Assembly: GCA_033239005.1 (NCBI GenBank)
Contig: BSQZ01000018.1
Location: 6,355,536 to 6,419,535 of the forward strand
Direction of reading: 5' to 3'
DNA: 64,000 nucleotides
Source: Lamellibrachia satsuma
Taxonomy: Eukaryota > Annelida > Polychaeta > Sabellida > Siboglinidae
The notes under the pieces are model-generated. The model worked only from the letters and a program-made list of their open reading frames with translations. It did no database searches and had not been told where the DNA came from. Both the position numbers and the translations under genes were made by a program. How positions within the stretch are numbered: position 1 is the stretch's first letter; each line of letters opens with the position of its first letter. Shown piece after piece: positions 26,506 through 38,959 of this stretch.

Positions 26506-26587
26506 GCCCAACCGTAGTGCAATGGAAAGGCCTCGCCTTGGGGGCACCGCCATGGTGATCACGGTATCCCCTGTGCCAGGTAAGTAT
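26424..26587 (-). ncRNA. U1 snRNA, copy 6
   Basis: 164 nt, identical to copy 2. It is the first copy whose 3' flank carries the core-type variants (TTTTCATTTT on the plus strand). Confidence 0.97.
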
Positions 26588-26640
26588 GCTTGAGAGACCG
26601 CCGCTTACAGCACTAGAGCGTTGACTGCTTAAATAAAATG
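26588..26640 (-). promoter_or_regulatory. Proximal U1 promoter block (example: copy 6)
   Basis: The ~53 bp immediately upstream of the U1 5' end are nearly invariant in all 24 units, including the deleted copy 1. The block is unique to U1, because spacer sub-repeat A starts right behind it. Metazoan snRNA genes use a proximal sequence element at about -40 to -60. The sequence there on the minus strand is TTTATTTAAGCAGTCAACGC, a reasonable candidate. I cannot name the exact element because PSEs differ between phyla. Confidence 0.5.
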
Positions 26641-27226
26641 TGGTGTTTCGTATGTCGAGTGAGATCACAAATATTCACAAGGTGACTTACACATTCTGTA
26701 ATTACTGCATTTCATTTGTCGTTTTTATGGCGATATATTCACATGCAGCTTCGTGTCTGTCGGAGAGACCCTCATGTTGTTTTCACACTATAAGGATATT
26801 GGCAACAACCGCGATTTATCACTAATTATGCAGGTATTGTCGCTAGGTGGCTCCTCTAATTACAATACATTCACTTCTACCCCCGTCAACCAGTGCGTCC
26901 TAATACATGGATCGTTGTATATGAAGAATCTCGTTGTTGACGTGTTCAATGAAAAGAACCAATATAAAGAAAACGACCAAAACCAAGTCAAGTTTGATGA
27001 TCCCCGCTGGCGTACAATAGTTGATGTGACGTGATTGCGTCAAACGTTCCCGGCTCATTGTGATTGTTGTGATGTTTTCTCGTTAATACGAAGCATCTTC
27101 AAAACAATCTGATTTGCTAACAAACAATATATTTGCCCCGTTCTCAAGAATGTGCATGAATGTCTAAATAAAAATAATTCCTTACCTGGACTTGGCGCAC
27201 TGCACAACCCAATGCTTTTTTATGCC
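26641..27226. repeat. Spacer sub-repeat A (example unit 6-7)
   Basis: This segment lies just upstream of the U1 promoter block. It aligns along its whole length with the next segment at an offset of about 643 bp, for example GGTGTTTCGTATGTCGA at 26642 and again at 27285, and GGACTTGGCGCACTGCACAA at both ends. It contains no RNA gene I can recognise. Confidence 0.85.
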
Positions 27227-27282
27227 ATGTACTTCTAATCGGTTTTATGGCACTTCGATTTTCAGAAACCGCGTAGCTAAAA

Positions 27283-27880
27283 GGTGGTGTTTCGTATGTC
27301 GAATGAGATCACATATATTCAAAAGGGAGACTTAAGCGTTCTGTAATTACTGGATTTCGTCTGTTATTTTTATGGAGATATATTCACAACATAAAGGTTC
27401 TTGTCTATCGTCGAGATTTTCTTGTTGTTTTGACACTATGAGAATATTGGTAACGGCCGAGATTTCTCATTAGGTATGCATTTAATGTCGCTAGGTTGCT
27501 CCTCTAAGTACAATCCATTCACCTGTGCGTCGTCAAACATTGCATCCTAATACACGGATTGTTGCAAATGAATAATTTCATTGTTGACGTGCTAAATAAA
27601 AAAGAAATAATAATAACGAAATATGTGCAAGACCAAGACAGGTTTGATGAACGGTGCTGACGTACAATAGTTGAAGTGACATCATTGCGTTAAACGTTCC
27701 CGACTCATTCTGATTGCTGTGATGTTTTTAGTTAATAAGAATTATCTTCACAACTATCTGAATTGCCAACGAACAATAGATTTGTCAGGTTCTCAAGAAT
27801 ATGAATGAATGTCTTAAAACAAATAAGTCCTTACTTGGACTTGGCGCACTGCACAACACATTGCGTTTTTATGGCATACT
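27283..27880. repeat. Spacer sub-repeat B (example unit 6-7)
   Basis: This is the second, diverged copy of sub-repeat A in the same orientation, with many substitutions and small indels. The 56 bp before it occupy the position that the U1 promoter block occupies before A. Confidence 0.85.
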
Positions 27881-28457
27881 TGCGGTTTTACACCCCTTCG
27901 ATTTTCATAAAAGTGACATTCGTAATGATGTGTCTGCAAACTGAACGTGTTACCGCGTATGTATTTCGGAATCACTTAGACACAGTAAGATATATTCATT
28001 TCCACAATCCATTCAATATAACTGACGAAACCACCGTTTGGGTATTTGTACTATACATTGTACTGACGAGATTTTATACGACTTCTTTTATTTCAAAAAT
28101 CAACAAGAAAACATAACCAAACTTTGTGGAAATATATAAATCGTTTAGCTATATATGGATTGCTAAAATTTCACAAAGTATAATCATTTATGATGTTATG
28201 AAAACCAAATTTGCACGAAACGTATTCGTAACTTGAAAAGGTGTTGCAATGTGTGACGTCAGCATCTTCTCCATCTTCAACGTGACGCCGAACGATTAAT
28301 TACAGGACACTCTAGCAGGCAAGTAACCTTTGCGGAGCAGAAATCAGTGAATAAAAAGAGAGGCTACGCCGAAACTGGCAAATTGCAACGATTGGAGAAG
28401 AGCTGGTGAAGTAGTACACGATGTTTACAGAAAACAGGGAAGAATTTTAGCGGAGGA
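27881..28457. repeat. Spacer segment C (example unit 6-7)
   Basis: It begins like the start of B (CTTCGATTTTCATAAAAGTG against CTTCGATTTTCAGAAACCGC) and then shows only faint similarity to A and B. It runs to the 3' flank of the next U1 and contains a CRE-type octamer TGACGTCA. A recurring ORF of 103 codons spans the B-C junction but is altered by indels in copies at 17.6, 19.6, 36.0 and 50.5 kb. Confidence 0.7.
28254..28261. promoter_or_regulatory. CRE-type palindrome TGACGTCA in segment C (example)
   Basis: The octamer TGACGTCA occurs about 230 bp beyond each U1 3' end and is retained in the units I read, except the one at about 61249 where it is TGATGTCA. It is an exact match to the CREB/ATF site, but a role is unproven and its distance from any U1 start is large. 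Confidence 0.3.
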
Positions 28458-28487
28458 AGAGTTGGTTTGAACTGTTTTCATTTTAGT

Positions 28488-28651
28488 AAGGGGATAGCGC
28501 GACCGCAGTCCCCCACTACCAAAAATTACGCACCCGAGGTACCCACATTTGGGGTAATCGCAAGGGTCAGCCCAACCGTAGTGCAATGGAAAGGCCTCGC
28601 CTTGGGGGCACCGCCATGGTGATCACGGTATCCCCTGTGCCAGGTAAGTAT
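28488..28651 (-). ncRNA. U1 snRNA, copy 7, with two structural changes
   Basis: 164 nt with two substitutions against copy 2. T149G changes the SL4 tetraloop from UUCG to GUCG. A113C breaks a terminal base pair of SL3. The Sm site, 5' end and U1A loop are intact. It may be expressed, but it is the most suspect of the full-length copies. Confidence 0.93.
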
Positions 28652-30549
28652 GCTTGAGAGACCGCCGCTTACAGCACTAGAGCGTTGACTGCTTAAATAA
28701 AATGTGGTGTTTCGTATGTCGAGTGAGATCACAAATATTCACAAGGTGACTTACACATTCTGTAATTACTGCATTTCATTTGTCGTTTTTATGGCGATAT
28801 ATTCACATGCAGCTTCGTGTCTGTCGGAGAGACCCTCATGTTGTTTTCACACTATAAGGATATTGGCAACAACCGCGATTTATCACTAATTATGCAGGTA
28901 TTGTCGCTAGGTGGCTCCTCTAATTACAATACATTCACTTCTACCCCGTCAACCAGTGCGTCCTAATACATGGATCGTTGTATATGAAGAATCTCGTTGT
29001 TGACGTGTTCAATGAAAAGAACCAATATAAAGAAAACGACCAAAACCAAGTCAAGTTTGATGATCCCCGCTGGCGTACAATAGTTGATGTGACGTGATTG
29101 CGTCAAACGTTCCCGGCTCATTGTGATTGTTGTGATGTTTTCTCGTTAATACGAAGCATCTTCAAAACAATCTGATTTGCTAACAAACAATATATTTGCC
29201 CCGTTCTCAAGAATGTGCATGAATGTCTAAATAAAAATAATTCCTTACCTGGACTTGGCGCACTGCACAACCCAATGCTTTTTTATGCCATGTACTTCTA
29301 ATCGGTTTTATGGCACTTCGATTTTCAGAAACCGCGTAGCTAAAAGGTGGTGTTTCGTATGTCGAATGAGATCACATATATTCAAAAGGAGACTTAAGCG
29401 TTCTGTAATTACTGCATTTCGTCTGTTATTTTTATGGAGATATATTCACAACATAAAGGTTCTTGTCTATCGTCGAGATTTTCTTGTTGTTTTGACACTA
29501 TGAGAATATTGGTAACGGCCGAGATTTCTCATTAGGTATGCATTTAATGTCGCTAGGTTGCTCCTCTAAGTACAATCCATTCACCTGTGCGTCGTCAAAC
29601 ATTGCATCCTAATACACGGATTGTTGCAAATGAATAATTTCATTGTTGACGTGCTAAATAAAAAAGAAATAATAATAACGAAATATGTGCAAGACCAAGA
29701 CAGGTTTGATGAACGGTGCTGACGTACAATAGTTGAAGTGACATCATTGCGTTAAACGTTCCCGACTCATTCTGATTGCTGTGATGTTTTTAGTTAATAA
29801 GAATTATCTTCACAACTATCTGAATTGCCAACGAACAATAGATTTGTCAGGTTCTCAAGAATATGAATGAATGTCTTAAAACAAATAAGTCCTTACTTGG
29901 ACTTGGCGCACTGCACAACACATTGCGTTTTTATGGCATACTTGCGGTTTTACACCCCTTCGATTTTCATAAAAGTGACATTCGTAATGATGTGTCTGCA
30001 AACTGAACGTGTTACCGCGTATGTATTTCGGAATCACTTAGACACAGTAAGATATATTCATTTCCACAATCCATTCAATATAACTGACGAAACCACCGTT
30101 TGGGTATTTGTACTATACATTGTACTGACGAGATTTTATACGACTTCTTTTATTTCAAAAATCAACAAGAAAACATAACCAAACTTTGTGGAAATATATA
30201 AATCGTTTAGCTATATATGGATTGCTAAAATTTCACAAAGTATAATCATTTATGATGTTATGAAAACCAAATTTGCACGAAACGTATTCGTAACTTGAAA
30301 AGGTGTTGCAATGTGTGACGTCAGCATCTTCTCCATCTTCAACGTGACGCCGAACGATTAATTACAGGACACTCTAGCAGGCAAGTAACCTTTGCGGAGC
30401 AGAAATCAGTGAATAAAAAGAGAGGCTACGCCGAAACTGGCAAATTGCAACGATTGGAGAAGAGCTGATGAAGTAGTACACGATGTTTACAGAAAACAGG
30501 GAAGAATTTTAGCGGAGGAAGAGTTGGTTTGAACTGTTTTCATTTTAGT

Positions 30550-30595
30550 AAGGGGATAGCGCGAACGCAGTCCCCACTACCAAAAATTACGCACC

Positions 30596-30630
<35 letters not shown>

Positions 30631-30712
30631 GCCCAACCGTAGTGCAATGGAAAGGCCTCGCCTTGGGGGCACCGCCATGGTGATCACGGTATCCCCTGTG
30701 CCAGGTAAGTAT
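30550..30712 (-). ncRNA. U1 snRNA, copy 8
   Basis: 163 nt: one G fewer in the G-run opening SL4 (four instead of five), which still leaves four G to pair with the terminal CCCC. The promoter flank has two private changes on the plus strand (GAGAGTCCG and GCACGAGAG near 30718-30742). Confidence 0.95.
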
Positions 30713-32610
30713 GCTTGAGAGTCCGCCGCTTACAGCACGAGAGCGTTGACTGCTTAAATAAAATGTGGTGTTTCGTATGTCGAGTGAGATCACAAATATT
30801 CACAAGGTGACTTACACATTCTGTAATTACTGCATTTCATTTGTCGTTTTTATGGCGATATATTCACATGCAGCTTCGTGTCTGTCGGAGAGACCCTCAT
30901 GTTGTTTTCACACTATAAGGATATTGGCAACAACCGCGATTTATCACGAATTATGCAGGTATTGTCGCTAGGTGGCTCCTCTAATTACAATACATTCACT
31001 TCTACCCCCGTCAACCAGTGCGTCCTAATACATGGATCGTTGTATATGAAGAATCTCTTTGTTGACGTGTTCAATGAAAAGAACCAATATAAAGAAAACG
31101 ACCAAAACCAAGTCAAGTTTGATGATCCCCGCTGGCGTACAATAGTTGATGTGACGTGATTGCGTCAAACGTTCCCGGCTCATTGTGATTGTTGTGATGT
31201 TTTCTCGTTAATACGAAGCATCTTCAAAACAATCTGATTTGCTAACAAACAATATATTTGCCCCGTTCTCAAGAATGTGCATGAATGTCTAAATAAAAAT
31301 AATTCCTTACCTGGACTTGGCGCACTGCACAACCCAATGCTTTTTATGCCATGTACTTCTAATCGGTTTTATGGCACTTCGATTTTCAGAAACCGCGTAG
31401 CTAAAAGGTGGTGTTTCGTATGTCGAATGAGATCACATATATTCAAAAGGAGACTTAAGCGTTCTGTAATTACTGCATTTCGTCTGTTATTTTTATGGAG
31501 ATATATTCACAACATAAAGGTTCTTGTCTATCGTCGAGATTTTCTTGTTGTTTTGACACTATGAGAATATTGGTAACGGCCGAGATTTCTCATTAGGTAT
31601 GCATTTAATGTCGCTAGGTTGCTCCTCTAAGTACAATCCATTCACCTGTGCGTCGTCAAACATTGCATCCTAATACACGGATTGTTGCAAATGAATAATT
31701 TCATTGTTGACGTGCTAAATAAAAAAGAAATAATAATAACGAAATATGTGCAAGACCAAGACAGGTTTGATGAACGGTGCTGACGTACAATAGTTGAAGT
31801 GACATCATTGCGTTAAACGTTCCCGACTCATTCTGATTGCTGTGATGTTTTTAGTTAATAAGAATTATCTTCACAACTATCTGAATTGCCAACGAACAAT
31901 AGATTTGTCAGGTTCTCAAGAATATGAATGAATGTCTTAAAACAAATAAGTCCTTACTTGGACTTGGCGCACTGCACAACACATTGCGTTTTTATGGCAT
32001 ACTTGCGGTTTTACACCCCTTCGATTTTCATAAAAGTGACATTCGTAATGATGTGTCTGCAAACTGAACGTGTTACCGCGTATGTATTTCGGAATCACTT
32101 AGACACAGTAAGATATATTCATTTCCACAATCCATTCAATATAACTGACGAAACCACCGTTTGGGTATTTGTACTATACATTGTACTGACGAGATTTTAT
32201 ACGACTTCTTTTATTTCAAAAATCAACAAGAAAACATAACCAAACTTTGTGGAAATATATAAATCGTTTAGCTATATATGGATTGCTAAAATTTCACAAA
32301 GTATAATCATTTATGATGTTATGAAAACCAAATTTGCACGAAACGTATTCGTAACTTGAAAAGGTGTTGCAATGTGTGACGTCAGCATCTTCTCCATCTT
32401 CAACGTGACGCCGAACGATTAATTACAGGACACTCTAGCAGGCAAGTAACCTTTGCGGAGCAGAAATCAGTGAATAAAAAGAGAGGCTACGCCGAAACTG
32501 GCAAATTGCAACGATTGGAGAAGAGCTGGTGAAGTAGTACACGATGTTTACAGAAAACAGGGAAGAATTTTAGCGGAGGAAGAGTTGGTTTGAACTGTTT
32601 TCATTTTAGT

Positions 32611-32657
32611 AAGGGGATAGCGCGAACGCAGTCCCCCACTACCAAAAATTACGCACC

Positions 32658-32692
<35 letters not shown>

Positions 32693-32774
32693 GCCCAACC
32701 GTAGTGCAATGGAAAGGCCTCGCCTTGGGGGCACCGCCATGGTGATCACGGTATCCCCTGTGCCAGGTAAGTAT
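32611..32774 (-). ncRNA. U1 snRNA, copy 9
   Basis: 164 nt, identical to copy 2. Its promoter flank has GAAAGACCG on the plus strand, as in copies 2-4, although its spacers are core type. This patchwork fits gene conversion. Confidence 0.97.
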
Positions 32775-34674
32775 GCTTGAAAGACCGCCGCTTACAGCAC
32801 TAGAGCGTTGACTGCTTAAATAAAATGTGGTGTTTCGTATGTCGAGTGAGATCACAAATATTCACAAGGTGACTTACACATTCTGTAATTACTGCATTTC
32901 ATTTGTCGTTTTTATGGCGATATATTCACATGCAGCTTCGTGTCTGTCGGAGAGACCCTCATGTTGTTTTCACACTATAAGGATATTGGCAACAACCGCG
33001 ATTTATCACTAATTATGCAGGTATTGTCGCTAGGTGGCTCCTCTAATTACAATACATTCACTTCTACCCCCGTCAACCAGTGCGTCCTAATACATGGATC
33101 GTTGTATATGAAGAATCTCGTTGTTGACGTGTTCAATGAAAAGAACCAATATAAAGAAAACGACCAAAACCAAGTCAAGTTTGATGATCCCCGCTGGCGT
33201 ACAATAGTTGATGTGACGTGATTGCGTCAAACGTTCCCGGCTCATTGTGATTGTTGTGATGTTTTCTCGTTAATACGAAGCATCTTCAAAACAATCTGAT
33301 TTGCTAACAAACAATATATTTGCCCCGTTCTCAAGAATGTGCATGAATGTCTAAATAAAAATAATTCCTTACCTGGACTTGGCGCACTGCACAACCCAAT
33401 GCTTTTTTATGCCATGTACTTCTAATCGGTTTTATGGCACTTCGATTTTCAGAAACCGCGTAGCTAAAAGGTGGTGTTTCGTATGTCGAATGAGATCACA
33501 TATATTCAAAAGGGAGACTTAAGCGTTCTGTAATTACTGCATTTCGTCTGTTATTTTTATGGAGATATATTCACAACATAAAGGTTCTTGTCTATCGTCG
33601 AGATTTTCTTGTTGTTTTGACACTATGAGAATATTGGTAACGGCCGAGATTTCTCATTAGGTATGCATTTAATGTCGCTAGGTTGCTCCTCTAAGTACAA
33701 TCCATTCACCTGTGCGTCGTCAAACATTGCATCCTAATACACGGATTGTTGCAAATGAATAATTTCATTGTTGATGTGCTAAATAAAAAAGAAATAATAA
33801 TAACGAAATATGTGCAAGACCAAGACAGGTTTGATGAACGGTGCTGACGTACAATAGTTGAAGTGACATCATTGCGTTAAACGTTCCCGACTCATTCTGA
33901 TTGCTGTGATGTTTTTAGTTAATAAGAATTATCTTCACAACTATCTGAATTGCCAACGAACAATAGATTTGTCAGGTTCTCAAGAATATGAATGAATGTC
34001 TTAAAACAAATAAGTCCTTACTTGGACTTGGCGCCCTGCACAACACATTGCGTTTTTATGGCATACTTGCGGTTTTACACCCCTTCGATTTTCATAAAAG
34101 TGACATTCGTAATGATGTGTCTGCAAACTGAACGTGTTACCGCGTATGTATTTCGGAATCACTTAGACACAGTAAGATATATTCATTTCCACAATCCATT
34201 CAATATAACTGACGAAACCACCGTTTGGGTATTTGTACTATACATTGTACTGACGAGATTTTATACGACTTCTTTTATTTCAAAAATCAACAAGAAAACA
34301 TAACCAAACTTTGTGGAAATATATAAATCGTTTAGCTATATATGGATTGCTAAAATTTCACAAAGTATAATCATTTATGATGTTATGAAAACCAAATTTG
34401 CACGAAACGTATTCGTAACTTGAAAAGGTGTTGCAATGTGTGACGTCAGCATCTTCTCCATCTTCAACGTGACGCCGAACGATTAATTACAGGACACTCT
34501 AGCAGGCAAGTAACCTTTGCGGAGCAGAAATCAGTGAATAAAAAGAGAGGCTACGCCGAAACTGGCAAATTGCAACGATTGGAGAAGAGCTGATGAAGTA
34601 GTACACGATGTTTACAGAAAACAGGGAAGAATTTTAGCGGAGGAAGAGTTGGTTTGAACTGTTTTCATTTTAGT

Positions 34675-34720
34675 AAGGGGATAGCGCGAACGCAGTCCCC
34701 ACTACCAAAAATTACGCACC

Positions 34721-34755
<35 letters not shown>

Positions 34756-34836
34756 GCCCAACCGTAGTGCAATGGAAAGGCCTCGCCTTGGGGCACCGCC
34801 ATGGTGATCACGGTATCCCCTGTGCCAGGTAAGTAT
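34675..34836 (-). ncRNA. U1 snRNA, copy 10
   Basis: 162 nt: one base fewer in both homopolymers (the SL4 G-run and the C-run at 44-48). No substitutions are seen. Confidence 0.95.
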
Positions 34837-36734
34837 GCTTGAGAGACCGCCGCTTACAGCACTAGAGCGTTGACTGCTTAAATAAAATGTGGTGTTTCGT
34901 ATGTCGAGTGAGATCACAAATATTCACAAGGTGACTTACACATTCTGTAATTACTGCATTTCATTTGTCGTTTTTATGGCGATATATTCACATGCAGCTT
35001 CGTGTCTGTCGGAGAGACCCTCATGTTGTTTTCACACTATAAGGATATTGGCAACAACCGCGATTTATCACTAATTATGCAGGTATTGTCGCTAGGTGGC
35101 TCCTCTAATTACAATACATTCACTTCTACCCCCGTCAACCAGTGCGTCCTAATACATGGATCGTTGTATATGAAGAATCTCGTTGTTGACGTGTTCAATG
35201 AAAAGAACCAATATAAAGAAAACGACCAAAACCAAGTCAAGTTTGATGATCCCCGCTGGCGTACAATAGTTGATGTGACGTGATTGCGTCAAACGTTCCC
35301 GGCTCATTGTGATTGTTGTGATGTTTTCTCGTTAATACGAAGCATCTTCAAAACAATCTGATTTGCTAACAAACAATATATTTGCCCCGTTCTCAAGAAT
35401 GTGCATGAATGTCTAAATAAAAATAATTCCTTACCTGGACTTGGCGCACTGCACAACCCAATGCTTTTTTATGCCATGTACTTCTAATCGGTTTTATGGC
35501 ACTTCGATTTTCAGATACCGCGTAGCTAAAAGGTGGTGTTTCGTATGTCGAATGAGATCACATATATTCAAAAGGGAGACTTAAGCGTTCTGTAATTACT
35601 GCATTTCGTCTGTTATTTTTATGGAGATATATTCACAACATAAAGGTTCTTGTCTATCGTCGAGATTTTCTTGTTGTTTTGACACTATGAGAATATTGGT
35701 AACGGCCGAGATTTCTCATTAGGTATGCATTTAATGTCGCTAGGTTGCTCCTCTAAGTACAATCCATTCACCTGTGCGTCGTCAAACATTGCATCCTAAT
35801 ACACGGATTGTTGCAAATGAATAATTTCATTGTTGACGTGCTAAATAAAAAAGAAATAATAATAACGAAATATGTGCAAGACCAAGACAGGTTTGATGAA
35901 CGGTGCTGACGTACAATAGTTGAAGTGACATCATTGCGTTAAACGTTCCCGACTCATTCTGATTGCTGTGATGTTTTAGTTAATAAGAATTATCTTCACA
36001 ACTATCTGAATTGCCAACGAACAATAGATTTGTCAGGTTCTCAAGAATATGAATGAATGTCTTAAAACAAATAAGTCCTTACTTGGACTTGGCGCACTGC
36101 ACAACACATTGCGTTTTTATGGCATACTTGCGGTTTTACACCCTTCGATTTTCATAAAAGTGACATTCGTAATGATGTGTCTGCAAACTGAACGTGTTAC
36201 CGCGTATGTATTTCGGAATCACTTAGACACAGTAAGATATATTCATTTCCACAATCCATTCAATATAACTGACGAAACCACCGTTTGGGTATTTGTACTA
36301 TACATTGTACTGACGAGATTTTATACGACTTCTTTTATTTCAAAAATCAACAAGAAAACATAACCAAACTTTGTGGAAATATATAAATCGTTTAGCTATA
36401 TATGGATTGCTAAAATTTCACAAAGTATAATCATTTATGATGTTATGAAAACCAAATTTGCACGAAACGTATTCGTAACTTGAAAAGGTGTTGCAATGTG
36501 TGACGTCAGCATCTTCTCCATCTTCAACGTGACGCCGAACGATTAATTACAGGACACTCTAGCAGGCAAGTAACCTTTGCGGAGCAGAAATCAGTGAATA
36601 AAAAGAGAGGCTACGCCGAAACTGGCAAATTGCAACGATTGGAGAAGAGCTGATGAAGTAGTACACGATGTTTACAGAAAACAGGGAAGAATTTTAGCGG
36701 AGGAAGAGTTGGTTTGAACTGTTTTCATTTTAGT

Positions 36735-36780
36735 AAGGGGATAGCGCGAACGCAGTCCCCACTACCAAAAATTACGCACC

Positions 36781-36815
<35 letters not shown>

Positions 36816-36897
36816 GCCCAACCGTAGTGCAATGGAAAGGCCTCGCCTTGGGGGCACCGCCATGGTGATCACGGTATCCCCTGTGCCAGGTAAGTAT
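36735..36897 (-). ncRNA. U1 snRNA, copy 11
   Basis: 163 nt: four-G form of the SL4 run, otherwise as copy 2. Confidence 0.96.
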
Positions 36898-38796
36898 GCT
36901 TGAGAGACCGCCGCTTACAGCACTAGAGCGTTGACTGCTTAAATAAAATGTGGTGTTTCGTATGTCGAGTGAGATCACAAATATTCACAAGGTGACTTAC
37001 ACATTCTGTAATTACTGCATTTCATTTGTCGTTTTTATGGCGATATATTCACATGCAGCTTCGTGTCTGTCGGAGAGACCCTCATGTTGTTTTCACACTA
37101 TAAGGATATTGGCAACAACCGCGATTTATCACTAATTATGCAGGTATTGTCGCTAGGTGGCTCCTCTAATTACAATACATTCACTTCTACCCCCGTCAAC
37201 CAGTGCGTCCTAATACATGGATCGTTGTATATGAAGAATCTCGTTGTTGACGTGTTCAATGAAAAGAACCAATATAAAGAAAACGACCAAAACCAAGTCA
37301 AGTTTGATGATCCCCGCTGGCGTACAATAGTTGATGTGACGTGATTGCGTCAAACGTTCCCGGCTCATTGTGATTGTTGTGATGTTTTCTCGTTAATACG
37401 AAGCATCTTCAAAACAATCTGATTTGCTAACAAACAATATATTTGCCCCGTTCTCAAGAATGTGCATGAATGTCTAAATAAAAATAATTCCTTACCTGGA
37501 CTTGGCGCACTGCACAACCCAATGCTTTTTTATGCCATGTACTTCTAATCGGTTTTATGGCACTTCGATTTTCAGAAACCGCGTAGCTAAAAGGTGGTGT
37601 TTCGTATGTCGAATGAGATCACATATATTCAAAAGGGAGACTTAAGCGTTCTGTAATTACTGCATTTCGTCTGTTATTTTTATGGAGATATATTCACAAC
37701 ATAAAGGTTCTTGTCTATCGTCGAGATTTTCTTGTTGTTTTGACACTATGAGAATATTGGTAACGGCCGAGATTTCTCATTAGGTATGCATTTAATGTCG
37801 CTAGGTTGCTCCTCTAAGTACAATCCATTCACCTGTGCGTCGTCAAACATTGCATCCTAATACACGGATTGTTGCAAATGAATAATTTCATTGTTGACGT
37901 GCTAAATAAAAAGAAATAATAATAACGAAATATGTGCAAGACCAAGACAGGTTTGATGAACGGTGCTGACGTACAATAGTTGAAGTGACATCATTGCGTT
38001 AAACGTTCCCGACTCATTCTGATTGCTGTGATGTTTTTAGTTAATAAGAATTATCTTCACAACTATCTGAATTGCCAACGAACAATAGATTTGTCAGGTT
38101 CTCAAGAATATGAATGAATGTCTTAAAACAAATAAGTCCTTACTTGGACTTGGCGCACTGCACAACACATTGCGTTTTTATGGCATACTTGCGGTTTTAC
38201 ACCCCTTCGATTTTCATAAAAGTGACATTCGTAATGATGTGTCTGCAAACTGAACGTGTTACCGCGTATGTATTTCGGAATCACTTAGACACAGTAAGAT
38301 ATATTCATTTCCACAATCCATTCAATATAACTGACGAAACCACCGTTTGGGTATTTGTACTATACATTGTACTGACGAGATTTTATACGACTTCTTTTAT
38401 TTCAAAAATCAACAAGAAAACATAACCAAACTTTGTGGAAATATATAAATCGTTTAGCTATATATGGATTGCTAAAATTTCACAAAGTATAATCATTTAT
38501 GATGTTATGAAAACCAAATTTGCACGAAACGTATTCGTAACTTGAAAAGGTGTTGCAATGTGTGACGTCAGCATCTTCTCCATCTTCAACGTGACGCCGA
38601 ACGATTAATTACAGGACACTCTAGCAGGCAAGTAACCTTTGCGGAGCAGAAATCAGTGAATAAAAAGAGAGGCTACGCCGAAACTGGCAAATTGCAACGA
38701 TTGGAGAAGAGCTGATGAAGTAGTACACGATGTTTACAGAAAACAGGGAAGAATTTTAGCGGAGGAAGAGTTGGTTTGAACTGTTTTCATTTTAGT

Positions 38797-38842
38797 AAGG
38801 GGATAGCGCGAACGCAGTCCCCACTACCAAAAATTACGCACC

Positions 38843-38877
<35 letters not shown>

Positions 38878-38959
38878 GCCCAACCGTAGTGCAATGGAAA
38901 GGCCTCGCCTTGGGGGCACCGCCATGGTGATCACGGTATCCCCTGTGCCAGGTAAGTAT
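38797..38959 (-). ncRNA. U1 snRNA, copy 12
   Basis: 163 nt: four-G form of the SL4 run, otherwise as copy 2. The spacer beyond the promoter has private changes (ACAACTATTC and CACCTTCTG near 39040-39068). Confidence 0.96.

Noticed and set aside
26462..26668. A 68-codon minus-strand ORF in nearly every unit
   Set aside because: It lies over the U1 snRNA gene and its promoter. It is a shadow of the RNA sequence and disappears in copies with a one-base homopolymer difference.
26753..27034. A 93-codon ORF in sub-repeat A
   Set aside because: It exists only in units with five C in a spacer homopolymer. Units with four C (for example near 28941, 39250 and 51625) lose the frame, so it cannot be a maintained gene.
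27175..27200. CCTTACCTGG on the plus strand in each spacer, resembling the U1 5' end
   Set aside because: The following sequence shows no U1 stem-loops, Sm site or SL4 on the plus strand. The match is limited to about nine bases.
27805..28116. A 103-codon ORF (plus strand) repeated in most units, looking like a conserved small protein
   Set aside because: It is conserved only because units are homogenised. Diverged units change its start, length or frame (near 17551, 19615, 25849, 36049, 42240, 50489). Its codons show no sign of selection and it resembles no family.
26588..28487. Possible second RNA gene in the spacer (5S rRNA, tRNA, U2, U4, U5, U6 or SL RNA)
   Set aside because: I looked for the characteristic 5' ends, internal boxes and Sm sites of these RNAs on both strands of one unit and found none.
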